DNA of 64,000 nucleotides, from contig OZ241844.1 in NCBI GenBank assembly GCA_965202735.1, positions 1,240,001 through 1,304,000 on the forward strand. Reading direction: 5' to 3'. The notes under the pieces are model-generated. The model had not been told where the DNA came from and made no database searches. It worked only from the letters and a program-made list of their open reading frames with translations. Source of the stretch: HK1 sp965202735. GTDB taxonomy: Bacteria; Pseudomonadota; Gammaproteobacteria; HK1. How positions within the stretch are numbered: the first letter of the stretch is position 1; every line of letters begins with the position of its first letter. Below, piece by piece: positions 44,858 to 53,456 of the stretch. The position numbers and the translations under genes were made by a program.

Positions 44858-46198
44858 ATGCGCCGCTCCCCCCGCTCTCTCGGCGTCCTGCTGCTGGCGC
44901 TGGCCCTGGCGGCTGCCGCCTTGCCGTCCGCGCCGGCGGCGGCGCAGGAGTCGCCGCCCCGGGAGGCGCCCTCCGCCGGGATGCTGATCGAGGCGGCGCG
45001 GGCGGCGCTGGCCGCCGGCGCGCCGGAGGATGCCGCGTTCCTGCTCGAGGGCGTCCCGCCGGGCGAGGGGGATGTCGACGCCCTCGACTTCCTGCACGGC
45101 TCGATCGCCCTGCAGCGGGGCGACTGGCGGGAGGCGATCGCGCGCTTCCGGGCGATGCTGGCGCGCAACCCGGACCTGCCCCGGGTGCGGCTCGACCTGG
45201 CGCTGGCGTACTTCCGGGCCGAGGAGGACGGCAGCGCGGCGCATCACTTCCGGCTGGCGCTGGGAACGAAGGACCTGCCCGAGGCCGCGCGCGCCCGCGC
45301 CCTGGCCTTCCTCGACCAGATCCGGCGGCGCAAGGGCTGGTGGGTCACCGGCGCGCTGGCGCTGGCGCCCGACAGCAACATCAACGCCGCCACCGACGCC
45401 CGCACGGTGCCGCTGGCCGGCATTCCGGCCACGCTGTCGGAGGCCGCGCGCCGGACCAGCGGGGTCGGGGTGCGGGCCGACCTGTTCGCAAGCCACGAGG
45501 CGCGGCTTGCGCCGGACCTGCGGCTGCGCATCGGCGGCGGGGTGCGGACCCGGACGTACCGGGAGAGCGCGTTCAACGACCGCACGGTGAGCCTGCGCGC
45601 GGGGCCGCGCTTCCTGTTCGACGCGCTCGACCTGCGCGTGGAGGCGACCGCGCGGCGGCGCTGGGTCGGCGGCGACCTCTACAGCCGGGCGTGGGACGCC
45701 CGGCTGGCGGGCGGCTGGGCGGTCGGGCCGGCCTGGCGGCTGGGCGCCTCGCTGGGGCGCGAGCGCATCGACTACGCGGGCTTCCTGGGCGCGGGCCGCA
45801 TCGATTCGGCCGGCGTCGACCTCGCCCATGCGCCGGGCCGGGCGACGCTGCTGCGGGCCGAGACCGGCTGGAGCCGCGAGACGCTGAAGAGCGGCGCCCA
45901 CTCCTGGACCGCGTTCTCCGTCGGGCTGTCGGCTGAGCGCGAGCTGCCGCTGGGCTTCGTGGCGGGCGGGGGCGTCTCGCATGGCTGGCGGCGCTACGGC
46001 GCGCCGCAGCTCTGGCTCGGCCCCGACGCGCGGCGCGACCGGACGCTCGCCGCGTGGCTCACCCTGTCCAGCCGCCATGTCGAGCTGCTCGGCTTCACGC
46101 CGGAGATCACCCTGCGCCGCGAGCGCCGCGACAGCAACCTCGCGCTCCACGACTACACCCGCACCGTCGCCGAGATCGGCGTGGTCCGGACCTTCTGA
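44858..46198 (+). CDS. Surface lipoprotein assembly modifier (Slam), TPR plus DUF560 barrel
   Basis: 446 residues. Signal peptide (LLLALALAAAALPSAPAAAQ), then two to three TPR-like units (residues about 35-150: LHGSIALQRGDWREAIARFR; RVRLDLALAYFRAEEDGSAA). From about 155 to the end there are alternating outer-membrane strands (GWWVTGALALAPDSNINAAT; LFASHEARLAPDLRLRIGGG; GVSHGWRRYG), ending in the aromatic VVRTF, a BAM-recognised last strand. This is the architecture of Slam proteins, which move specific lipoproteins across the outer membrane. Encoded directly after a TbpB-like lipoprotein, the standard pairing. No clear RBS. Confidence 0.85.
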   Translation: MRRSPRSLGVLLLALALAAAALPSAPAAAQESPPREAPSAGMLIEAARAALAAGAPEDAAFLLEGVPPGEGDVDALDFLHGSIALQRGDWREAIARFRAMLARNPDLPRVRLDLALAYFRAEEDGSAAHHFRLALGTKDLPEAARARALAFLDQIRRRKGWWVTGALALAPDSNINAATDARTVPLAGIPATLSEAARRTSGVGVRADLFASHEARLAPDLRLRIGGGVRTRTYRESAFNDRTVSLRAGPRFLFDALDLRVEATARRRWVGGDLYSRAWDARLAGGWAVGPAWRLGASLGRERIDYAGFLGAGRIDSAGVDLAHAPGRATLLRAETGWSRETLKSGAHSWTAFSVGLSAERELPLGFVAGGGVSHGWRRYGAPQLWLGPDARRDRTLAAWLTLSSRHVELLGFTPEITLRRERRDSNLALHDYTRTVAEIGVVRTF

Positions 46199-46225
46199 CG
46201 GCCCGGGCCCGCAGCGGGACCGCCC

Positions 46226-46351
46226 CGCCCCGTGCACCCGAACGCCCGCCGCCTCCGCAACAGTGCGCAGGAGCCGATCACCCGTCAGGAGGATGCCGCC
46301 TTCGAGGCATTGTGCGGTGACGAGACCGTAAGGTCGGGTGCCACAGTGCAC
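46226..46351 (-). pseudogene. C-terminal remnant of a PIN-domain protein
   Basis: The minus strand encodes GLVTAQCLEGGILLTGDRLL followed by RTVAEAAGVRVHG. This matches the end of PIN-domain nucleases (late acidic residue in LLTGDRxLRxxAExxGVxVHG). The N-terminal half is missing, and similarity ends at the right-hand direct repeat (46340-46357), suggesting truncation by the event that produced the repeat. Confidence 0.5.
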
Positions 46352-46357
46352 GCTCCA
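46340..46357 (+). repeat. Right 18-bp direct repeat flanking the cassette
   Basis: GCCACAGTGCACGCTCCA, one mismatch from 42157-42174, same orientation. Lies at the broken end of the PIN remnant. Confidence 0.65.
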
Positions 46358-46359
46358 AT

Positions 46360-46379
46360 AGCGCCCTTTGCGGGGCGCT
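46360..46379. terminator. Hairpin between convergent slam and NYN genes
   Basis: 7-bp stem AGCGCCC/GGGCGCT with loop TTTGCG in the gap between the slam and NYN 3' ends. No long T tract on either strand; a weak bidirectional terminator at best. Confidence 0.35.
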
Positions 46380-46424
46380 TACGCTGCACGAGCGGTATCC
46401 GGGCCGATTCGACCAGCAGAGCCG

Positions 46425-47039
46425 TCAGGGGCGCCTGCCCCAATCGACCGGGACCGGGTCGCGCGGGTTCGCAAGCGGTTGGCCCGGAAGCGGTGGCCCC
46501 AGGAATGTGATGCTGTCGTAGAAATCGTCCAGCGCGACGAACTTGCCGTTCCGTTCCGCCCACTCCCGCATCCGGCGGTTGCAGCTATGCCGCCACGACA
46601 GCATCTCGACCTGCCATCCCCGATGATGCATGCGTTCGAGATCGGCGTGAAATCCGACGCCATCGTCGAAGCCGCTCCCGTCTCCGGTGAGCAGTACTGC
46701 GACTCCCGGAGTTCCGTTGTAGTCGAATGCGTCACGCAACATCGCCGTTTGCAACGCCTGGTCCACACCCTGCTCCCGACCCTGTATCGCGCCGCGTTCC
46801 AGCAGCAGGACGGTCACGCCTTCATTTTCCAGGCGATTCCATACGTGTCGCAATTCAGGTGGGATCGAGCCAACGGCGATCGCGTGCTCGATCTCCCGCC
46901 CCGCATGAGCCAGCTCCAGCAGATTCCGGAAGTGAACGCGCACACGATGACGAGCGGCTGCCCCTTCCCGCTCGGTGGCAACTTCCCGGGCGCTGATGAA
47001 GATGCTGGAGTTGTCCCAGTAGATGAAGACCTTTTTCAT
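46425..47039 (-). CDS. NYN-domain (PIN-like) RNase family protein
   Basis: 204 residues from the ATG at 47039 (GGGAG upstream). Begins KKVFIYWDNSSIFISAREVA, whose conserved Asp-Asn is the NYN first acidic motif. AVLLTGDGSGFDDGVGFHAD gives further catalytic Asp residues, followed by WRHSCNRRMREW and FVALDDFYDSITF. NYN proteins of the LabA/DUF88 type are predicted Mg-dependent RNases. It starts 27 bases after the alcohol dehydrogenase stop on the same strand, so it may be co-transcribed. Biological role unknown. Confidence 0.75.
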   Translation of the reverse strand: MKKVFIYWDNSSIFISAREVATEREGAAARHRVRVHFRNLLELAHAGREIEHAIAVGSIPPELRHVWNRLENEGVTVLLLERGAIQGREQGVDQALQTAMLRDAFDYNGTPGVAVLLTGDGSGFDDGVGFHADLERMHHRGWQVEMLSWRHSCNRRMREWAERNGKFVALDDFYDSITFLGPPLPGQPLANPRDPVPVDWGRRP

Positions 47040-47066
47040 AAGCGCTCCCGCACTTCGCATACGCCG

Positions 47067-48164
47067 TCAGTCGAACGCGATCACGCTGCGCGCCACCTCT
47101 CCCGCCGCGAGCGCGTCGTAGGCGGTGTTGATCTCGTCGAGCCGGTAGCTGCGGCTGATCATCTCGTCGATCTTCAGCCGTCCGCTCATGTAGAGGTCCG
47201 CGAGCTTCGGCAGGTCCACCCACGGCCGCGCCGAGCCGTACCACGAGCCGAGGATCGCCCGCTCGGTGCGCGGCAGCGAGAGCGCGTTGACCCTGAAGTC
47301 GTCGGTCTCCGGCGCCATTCCGACCACGACGAGGGTGCCGCCCGGCCGGCACATCTCGTACCCCTGCTCGATGGTGCGCGTGTTGCCGATGGCCTCGAAC
47401 ACGTAGTCGACGCCCCCGCCGGTCATCTCCACCACCCGCGCCACCGCGTCGCCGTTGCCGGCGTTGACCACGTCGGTGGCTCCGAACTCGCGCGCGTACT
47501 CGAGCTTGTTGTCGAGCAGGTCCACCCCGATGATGCGGTCCGCGCCGGCGAGCGCCGCGCCCTGCACCACGTTCAGGCCGACGCCGCCGCAGCCGATGAC
47601 CACCACGTTGCTGCCGGCCTCGATGCGCGCGGTGTTGGCGACCGCGCCGACGCCGGTCATCACCGCGCAGCCGACCAGGCAGGCCCGGTCGAGGGGCATG
47701 TCGCGCCGCACCGGCACCGCGCCGGACTCCGGCACCACCGCGTACTCGGAGAAGCAGGCGGTGCGGGTCATGTGGTGGATGTCCCGGCCGTTGCGGTGCA
47801 GGCGCACCGTGCCGTCGAACATCATGAAGCGCGGCGTCTCGATGCCGTCGCAGAGCACCGGGCGGCCGACGACGCAGTGGTGGCAGTGGCCGCAGTTGGG
47901 ACGGAAGTTGAGGATCACGTGGTCGCCGGGCTTCGAGCGCGTGACCCCCGGGCCGACCTTCTCCACCACCCCGGCGCCTTCGTGCCCGAGCACCATCGGG
48001 AGCGGCATCGTCCACTCCCCGATCATCACGTGGTAGTCGGAGTAGCACACGCCGGCCGCGGCGACGCGCACCAGCACCTCGCCGTCCTTCGGGTCGTCGA
48101 GCTCCAGGGTCTCGATCTCCATGGGCTTGTTGGGCTCGTAGAGCACCGCTGCTCGCGTTTCCAT
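47067..48164 (-). CDS. Zinc-dependent alcohol dehydrogenase (MDR family)
   Basis: 365 residues. Catalytic-zinc residues in GVCYSDYHV and GHEGAGVVEKVG, a structural-zinc loop CGHCHHCVVGRPVLC, and the NAD-binding Rossmann motif GCGGVGLNVVQGA followed by VDLLDNKLEYAREFGA (Asp favours NAD). The length and the ETPRFMMFDG loop resemble class III-like ADHs, as used for aldehyde or alcohol oxidation. Substrate not assigned. Upstream is trpB2, downstream the NYN gene. Confidence 0.87.
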   Translation of the reverse strand: METRAAVLYEPNKPMEIETLELDDPKDGEVLVRVAAAGVCYSDYHVMIGEWTMPLPMVLGHEGAGVVEKVGPGVTRSKPGDHVILNFRPNCGHCHHCVVGRPVLCDGIETPRFMMFDGTVRLHRNGRDIHHMTRTACFSEYAVVPESGAVPVRRDMPLDRACLVGCAVMTGVGAVANTARIEAGSNVVVIGCGGVGLNVVQGAALAGADRIIGVDLLDNKLEYAREFGATDVVNAGNGDAVARVVEMTGGGVDYVFEAIGNTRTIEQGYEMCRPGGTLVVVGMAPETDDFRVNALSLPRTERAILGSWYGSARPWVDLPKLADLYMSGRLKIDEMISRSYRLDEINTAYDALAAGEVARSVIAFD

Positions 48165-48250
48165 GAATCAGTCTCCGCTGTGTGTGTCCTGCCGGGATGA
48201 ATACCCGGCGGCGGCGTGGGCAGCCGCCGCGCCCCTCGCGCCGGTCCGCT

Positions 48251-49618
48251 TCACGCCACCGACGGCAGCCCCGCCAGCGCCATCGCCGCCTCGCCCTCGT
48301 CGTACCGGTCAGCCGCGAGGTTGCCGGCGAAGTAGTCGGTGTACGCCTGCATGTCGAAGTGGCCGTGTCCGCAGAGGTTGAAGAGGATCGCGCGGCTCGT
48401 GCCCTCCTCCCGGCACCGCAGCGCCTCGGCCATCGCCCCCTTCACCGCGTGGTTCGCCTCGGGGGCGGGGATGATGCTCTCGGCCCGCGCGAACTCGACG
48501 CCGGCCTCGAAGCACTCGGCCTGCGGGTACGCGACAGGCTCCACCAGGCCGAGCGCCACGCAGTGGCTCACCAGCGGGGCCATGCCGTGATAGCGCAACC
48601 CCCCGGCGTGGAACCCCGAGGGCACGAAGGCCGAGCCCAGGGTGTGCATCTTCACCAGCGGCGTCATCTTCGCGGTGTCCCCGAAGTCGTAGGCGTACTT
48701 CCCCCGGGTGAGCGACGGGCACGCCGCCGGCTCCACCGCCACCACCCGCACGTCGCGCCCGCCGCGCAGCTTCGCGCCGATGAACGGAAAGGCGATGCCC
48801 GAGAAGTTGCTGCCGCCGCCGGTGCAGCCGACGATCACGTCGGGGTAGTCGCCGGCGAGCTCGAACTGCGCGAGCGCCTCCTGCCCGATCACGCTCTGGT
48901 GCATGAGCACGTGGTTCAGCACGCTGCCGAGCGAGTACTTCGTGTCCTCGCGCGTCGCCGCGTCCTCCACCGCCTCGCCGATCGCGATGCCGAGGCTCCC
49001 GGTGCTGTCCGGATGCTCGGCGAGGATCGCGCGCCCCGCGCCGGTCTCCTCGCTCGGGCTCGCGATGCAGGTCGCGCCGTAGGTCTCCATCATCGCCTTG
49101 CGGTACGGCTTCTGCTCGAAGCTCACCCGCACCATGTACACCTTGACCTCCAGCCCGAAGAGCGCGCCCGCGTAGGCGAGCGACGACCCCCACTGCCCGG
49201 CCCCGGTCTCCGTCGCGAGGCGCGAGACCCCCTCTTCCCTGTTGTAGAACGCCTGCGCGACCGCGGTGTTCGGCTTGTGGCTGCCGGTCGGGCTCACACC
49301 CTCGTACTTGTAGTAGATGCGCGCGGGCGTCCCGAGCGCCCGCTCCAGCCGGCGGGCGCGGTACAGCGGCGTCGGCCGCCACGCGCGGTAGGCGTCGCGC
49401 ACCGGCGCCGGGATCCCGATCTCGCGCTCGGTGGACACCTCCTGCCCGATCAGCGCCATCGGGAACAGCGGCGCGAGGTCGTCGGGGCCGACCGGCTGGA
49501 GGGTGCCGGGATGCAGCACCGGCGGCGGCGGGCTCGGCAGGTCGGCCTGGATGTTGTACCAGGCGGAGGGAATGGCGTTCTCGTCGAGGAGGTACTTCGT
49601 GGGCTCGGTCATCGTCAT
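48251..49618 (-). CDS. trpB2: Tryptophan synthase beta-like protein TrpB2
   Basis: 455 residues, longer than TrpB1 and with the TrpB2-type N-terminus (YNIQADLPSPPPPVLHPGTL). The PLP lysine is in SPTGSHKPNTAVAQA; also ETGAGQWGSSLAYA, GCTGGGSNFSGIAFPF and NLCGHGHFDM. TrpB2 enzymes convert indole (and serine) to tryptophan or act as stand-alone serine deaminase-like enzymes; no trpA or other trp gene is present, which fits a salvage role. AGGATT precedes the ATG. Confidence 0.9.
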   Translation of the reverse strand: MTMTEPTKYLLDENAIPSAWYNIQADLPSPPPPVLHPGTLQPVGPDDLAPLFPMALIGQEVSTEREIGIPAPVRDAYRAWRPTPLYRARRLERALGTPARIYYKYEGVSPTGSHKPNTAVAQAFYNREEGVSRLATETGAGQWGSSLAYAGALFGLEVKVYMVRVSFEQKPYRKAMMETYGATCIASPSEETGAGRAILAEHPDSTGSLGIAIGEAVEDAATREDTKYSLGSVLNHVLMHQSVIGQEALAQFELAGDYPDVIVGCTGGGSNFSGIAFPFIGAKLRGGRDVRVVAVEPAACPSLTRGKYAYDFGDTAKMTPLVKMHTLGSAFVPSGFHAGGLRYHGMAPLVSHCVALGLVEPVAYPQAECFEAGVEFARAESIIPAPEANHAVKGAMAEALRCREEGTSRAILFNLCGHGHFDMQAYTDYFAGNLAADRYDEGEAAMALAGLPSVA

Positions 49619-49644
49619 GGAATCCTGATGGTTCGGAGCGATCG

Positions 49645-49673
49645 ATTCTGAGCGAGCCGGCGTCATATCACAA
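49645..49673 (-). promoter_or_regulatory. Candidate promoter of trpB2
   Basis: TTGTGA, 17 bases, CAGAAT on the minus strand, giving a leader of about 20 bases before the ATG. The remaining gap to 49878 holds only a CCCCCTG/CAGGGGG hairpin after the ABC ATPase stop. Confidence 0.4.
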
Positions 49674-49878
49674 TGCGCGGGGGGCCGGCGTGCCGGGACG
49701 CCGACAGTGCGGGTCCAGCCCGGGGTGTACGCCGGATTTGCGGCGCGCCCGGGACCGAGAGCGCTCCACCCTCGCGAACGAGAGCGGGAGGTCCTCGATC
49801 CCGGAGTCTGTCGGGACCGGAAACGAGGCATCTCACGAATCCGGGCGCACACCCCCTGCCCCCAGGGGGCCGCCCCGC

Positions 49879-50933
<1,055 letters not shown>

Positions 50934-50934
<1 letters not shown>

Positions 50935-52166
50935 CACGCCCTCCCCGCCCAGGCGAGCCATACGGCGGCGGTCCAGGTGAAGTCGCCGCCCCCGCAGGGC
51001 GTTCCGTCCAGCGGGTCGAAGTACTCGTGGAAGCCGCCGCGCGAGATCAGGTCGGCCGTCTCCCCGCGCAGCCGCTCGGCCTCGGCGGTGCGTCCCGCAT
51101 CGCGGAGGCCGGTGGCGATCAGCGCGTTCATGAACGGCCAGCTCGGCCCGCGCCAGTACCGGCGGGCGTCGAAGCCCGGCGCCGCGGGGTCGCTCGACGG
51201 GATGCCGTAGCGCACCCGGTTCCAGGCGGCCATGAGCCGCGCCTCCATCTCCGGGCGCTCGACCCCGGCCAGCCACGCGAGAAACGCCCCCGAGCCGATG
51301 GAGTTGGCGAATCGCCCCGTGCGCAGATCCAGCGCGTCGTGGCACCGCAGGTCATCGTTCCAGATGACGGGAAGCGCCTCTTCCAGCTCCGCCGCCCACC
51401 GCTCCGCGTCGCCCGGGTCCTCGCCCAGCACCCTCGCCAGCGCGGCCAGATCGCGGTTGGCGCGGATCAGGATGAACGTGGTCGCGGGGTCCGCCATCAG
51501 GAACGGCCCCCGGTCGACGATCTCGTCCTGGTCCCAGGCGCAGCGCCGCCCGAAGTGGAGGATCGCGAGGTACCGGTCGTAGTCGAGCCGGCCGGGCCGC
51601 ATCGACGGGTCGACATGGGTGGTGTCGCCGCGCTGGTACGCCCCCACCCCGGAGCCGTCGACGCCGGCCATGCCGACGTCCCATTCGGGGCAGTTGTCGC
51701 GGCCGGACTCCCAGGGGTGGGTCACCGCGACCACCCCCGACCGGCAGCGATGGCGACGCCACCAGCGGTGCCATGCGAGGATGCGGGGGTAGAGCGCGGC
51801 GAGCCTCGGCCGCGCGAGCTCCGGACCGGCCTCGAGCACGCGCCGCGCCAGGATCGCGGCCACCGGCGGCTGGCTGATCCCGGAGGTCGGCGGGGTCGTC
51901 CCGGTGGCCCACACGCCGGGGCCGGGGAAGTATCCGGGCTCCTCCCGATGAAAGATGATGTGGGGGACCATCCCGTCGTCCCACTGGCCGGCGAAGAGCG
52001 TCTCCAGCTCCCGCCACGCCCGGTCGGCGTCGAAGGTGGAGTAGCCCCAGGCGGCGAACGCGCTGTCCCAGTTCCACTGGTGGGGGTACAGCCCGGCCGT
52101 CGGCACCGTGTAGCCGCCGCGGTCGTTGCGGGCGAGGATCAGGCGGGCCTGCTCGTCGAGGTCCAC
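50934..52166 (-). CDS. GH63-type glycoside hydrolase (mannosyl/glucosylglycerate hydrolase-like)
   Basis: 410 residues, (alpha/alpha)6-barrel. Diagnostic blocks: LYPHQWNWDSAFAAWG, WESGRDNCPEWD, RYWRGPSWPFMNALI and GGFHEYFDPLDGTPCGGGDF then TWTAA. These match bacterial GH63 mannosylglycerate and glucosylglycerate hydrolases. The acid/base pair is probably the Asp of GRDN and the Glu of FHEY. No signal peptide, so it acts in the cytosol on imported solute. Located inside the ABC operon, which suggests import then hydrolysis of a glycosylglycerate or short alpha-glucoside (inference). Confidence 0.8.
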
Positions 52167-52172
52167 CGCCGC

Positions 52173-53456
52173 CTACCCCTTGACCGAGCCCGCGGCCAGT
52201 CCCCGGGTCATGAAGCGCTCCAGGCCGAGGAACAGCACCATGATCGGCAGCGTGGCCATGACCGCCCCCGCCATGAGGTGCTGGCGCGGGATCTCGGAGG
52301 AGTTGAGCATCGCCACCCCGCGGGTCAGGGTGAACTTCGACGGGTCGTCGAGCAGCATGAAGGCGAGCAGGAACTCGTTCCAGGCGATCATGAAGACGTA
52401 GAGCGACACCGAGGCGAGCGCCGGCAGGCTGAGCGGCAGGGTGATCTTCCGGATCACCGCGAGGCGCGACAGTCCGTCCATCAGCCCCGCCTCCTCCACC
52501 TCCGCGGGCAGGCCGCGGAAGTAGCCCTGCAGCATGTAGAGCGCCACCGGGATGGTGGTGACCGGATAGATCATCACGATCCCGGCGATGGAGTTGCGCA
52601 GGCCGGCGACCGAGAACGCGATGTAGATCGGCAGCGCCAGCACGATCATCGGCACCATGTAGATCAGCAGGATGGAGCGCACCAGGGCGGCCCGGCCCCG
52701 GAAGCGCAGCCGCGCCACCGCATAGGCGCCGGGAATGGCGAACGCGAGCGTGATCGCCACCGTGAGGACGGAGACGCAGAACGAGGTCCACATGTAGGTC
52801 GCGAAGTCGAAGTCCTCGACGAGCTCCCGGTAGCTGCGCAGGAGCTCCCAGCCCCGATCGAGGTCGATCGAGAAGTCCAGCGGGTTCTGCAGCAGCGCCT
52901 GCTGGCTCTTCAGGCTGGTCATCACCATGACGTAGAACGGGATCAGCACCATGGCGGTGAAGAAGACGTAGCCGACGCCGGCGAGCAGCCGGATGACCGC
53001 CGCTTCGAGCTCATGCCGGGTCAGGGGTCCCGGGGACACGTCGCCGAGGATGCGGTGGAGCGGCCCCACGGTGCCGGCCGCGGCCAGCGCCGCCGCCACG
53101 ATCCGGGCGGAGGCGCTCATCCCGCCTTCGGTCGCCCCGCCTTCGGTGGTCCCGCCTTCAATGGCCCCGCCCTCGATCGCCAGTGGGCCGACACCGGCGA
53201 GGGCGAGGGGAGTCAGCGCCGCCAGGGCCGCGACGATGCTCAACCACGGCGCCCGGACACGGATGGCGGCCAGCCCGGCGACCGCGCCGTAGACCAGCGA
53301 CCAGAGCACGACGGGCCGGATCGCCTCGCCGGTGGCGAACGAGACGGCCACCGCGACGCTGGCGGACACGACCACGGCCCAGACCGCCCCCAGGACGGAA
53401 GCGGTGACCGACCCTCGCCGCAGCATCCTCACGGCCCTTCCCGCCAGTACCCTCAC
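52173..53456 (-). CDS. ABC sugar permease, MalG type, with N-terminal extension
   Basis: Binding-protein-dependent permease. The canonical part starts around residue 150 (LLAGVGYVFFTAMVLIPFYV) and has the EAA loop EEAGLMDGLSRLAVIRKITL. If the GTG at 53456 (GTGA overlap with the MalF-like stop) is used, the protein is 427 residues with about 150 extra: three hydrophobic segments (about 17-40, 46-64, 70-93) and EGGAIEGGTTEGGATEGG encoded by a 15-bp repeat. Internal starts (53426, or the Met after EGG) would shorten it. Followed by GH63 after 6 bases. Confidence 0.85.
   Translation of the reverse strand: MRVLAGRAVRMLRRGSVTASVLGAVWAVVVSASVAVAVSFATGEAIRPVVLWSLVYGAVAGLAAIRVRAPWLSIVAALAALTPLALAGVGPLAIEGGAIEGGTTEGGATEGGMSASARIVAAALAAAGTVGPLHRILGDVSPGPLTRHELEAAVIRLLAGVGYVFFTAMVLIPFYVMVMTSLKSQQALLQNPLDFSIDLDRGWELLRSYRELVEDFDFATYMWTSFCVSVLTVAITLAFAIPGAYAVARLRFRGRAALVRSILLIYMVPMIVLALPIYIAFSVAGLRNSIAGIVMIYPVTTIPVALYMLQGYFRGLPAEVEEAGLMDGLSRLAVIRKITLPLSLPALASVSLYVFMIAWNEFLLAFMLLDDPSKFTLTRGVAMLNSSEIPRQHLMAGAVMATLPIMVLFLGLERFMTRGLAAGSVKG
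53121..53180 (-). repeat. 4 x 15-bp in-frame tandem repeat in the MalG-type gene
   Basis: Units of 15 bp (CCCGCCTTCGGTCGC class on the + strand) at 53121, 53136, 53151 and 53166. They encode EGG-rich pentapeptides, so copy changes would only lengthen the linker. Confidence 0.85.
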
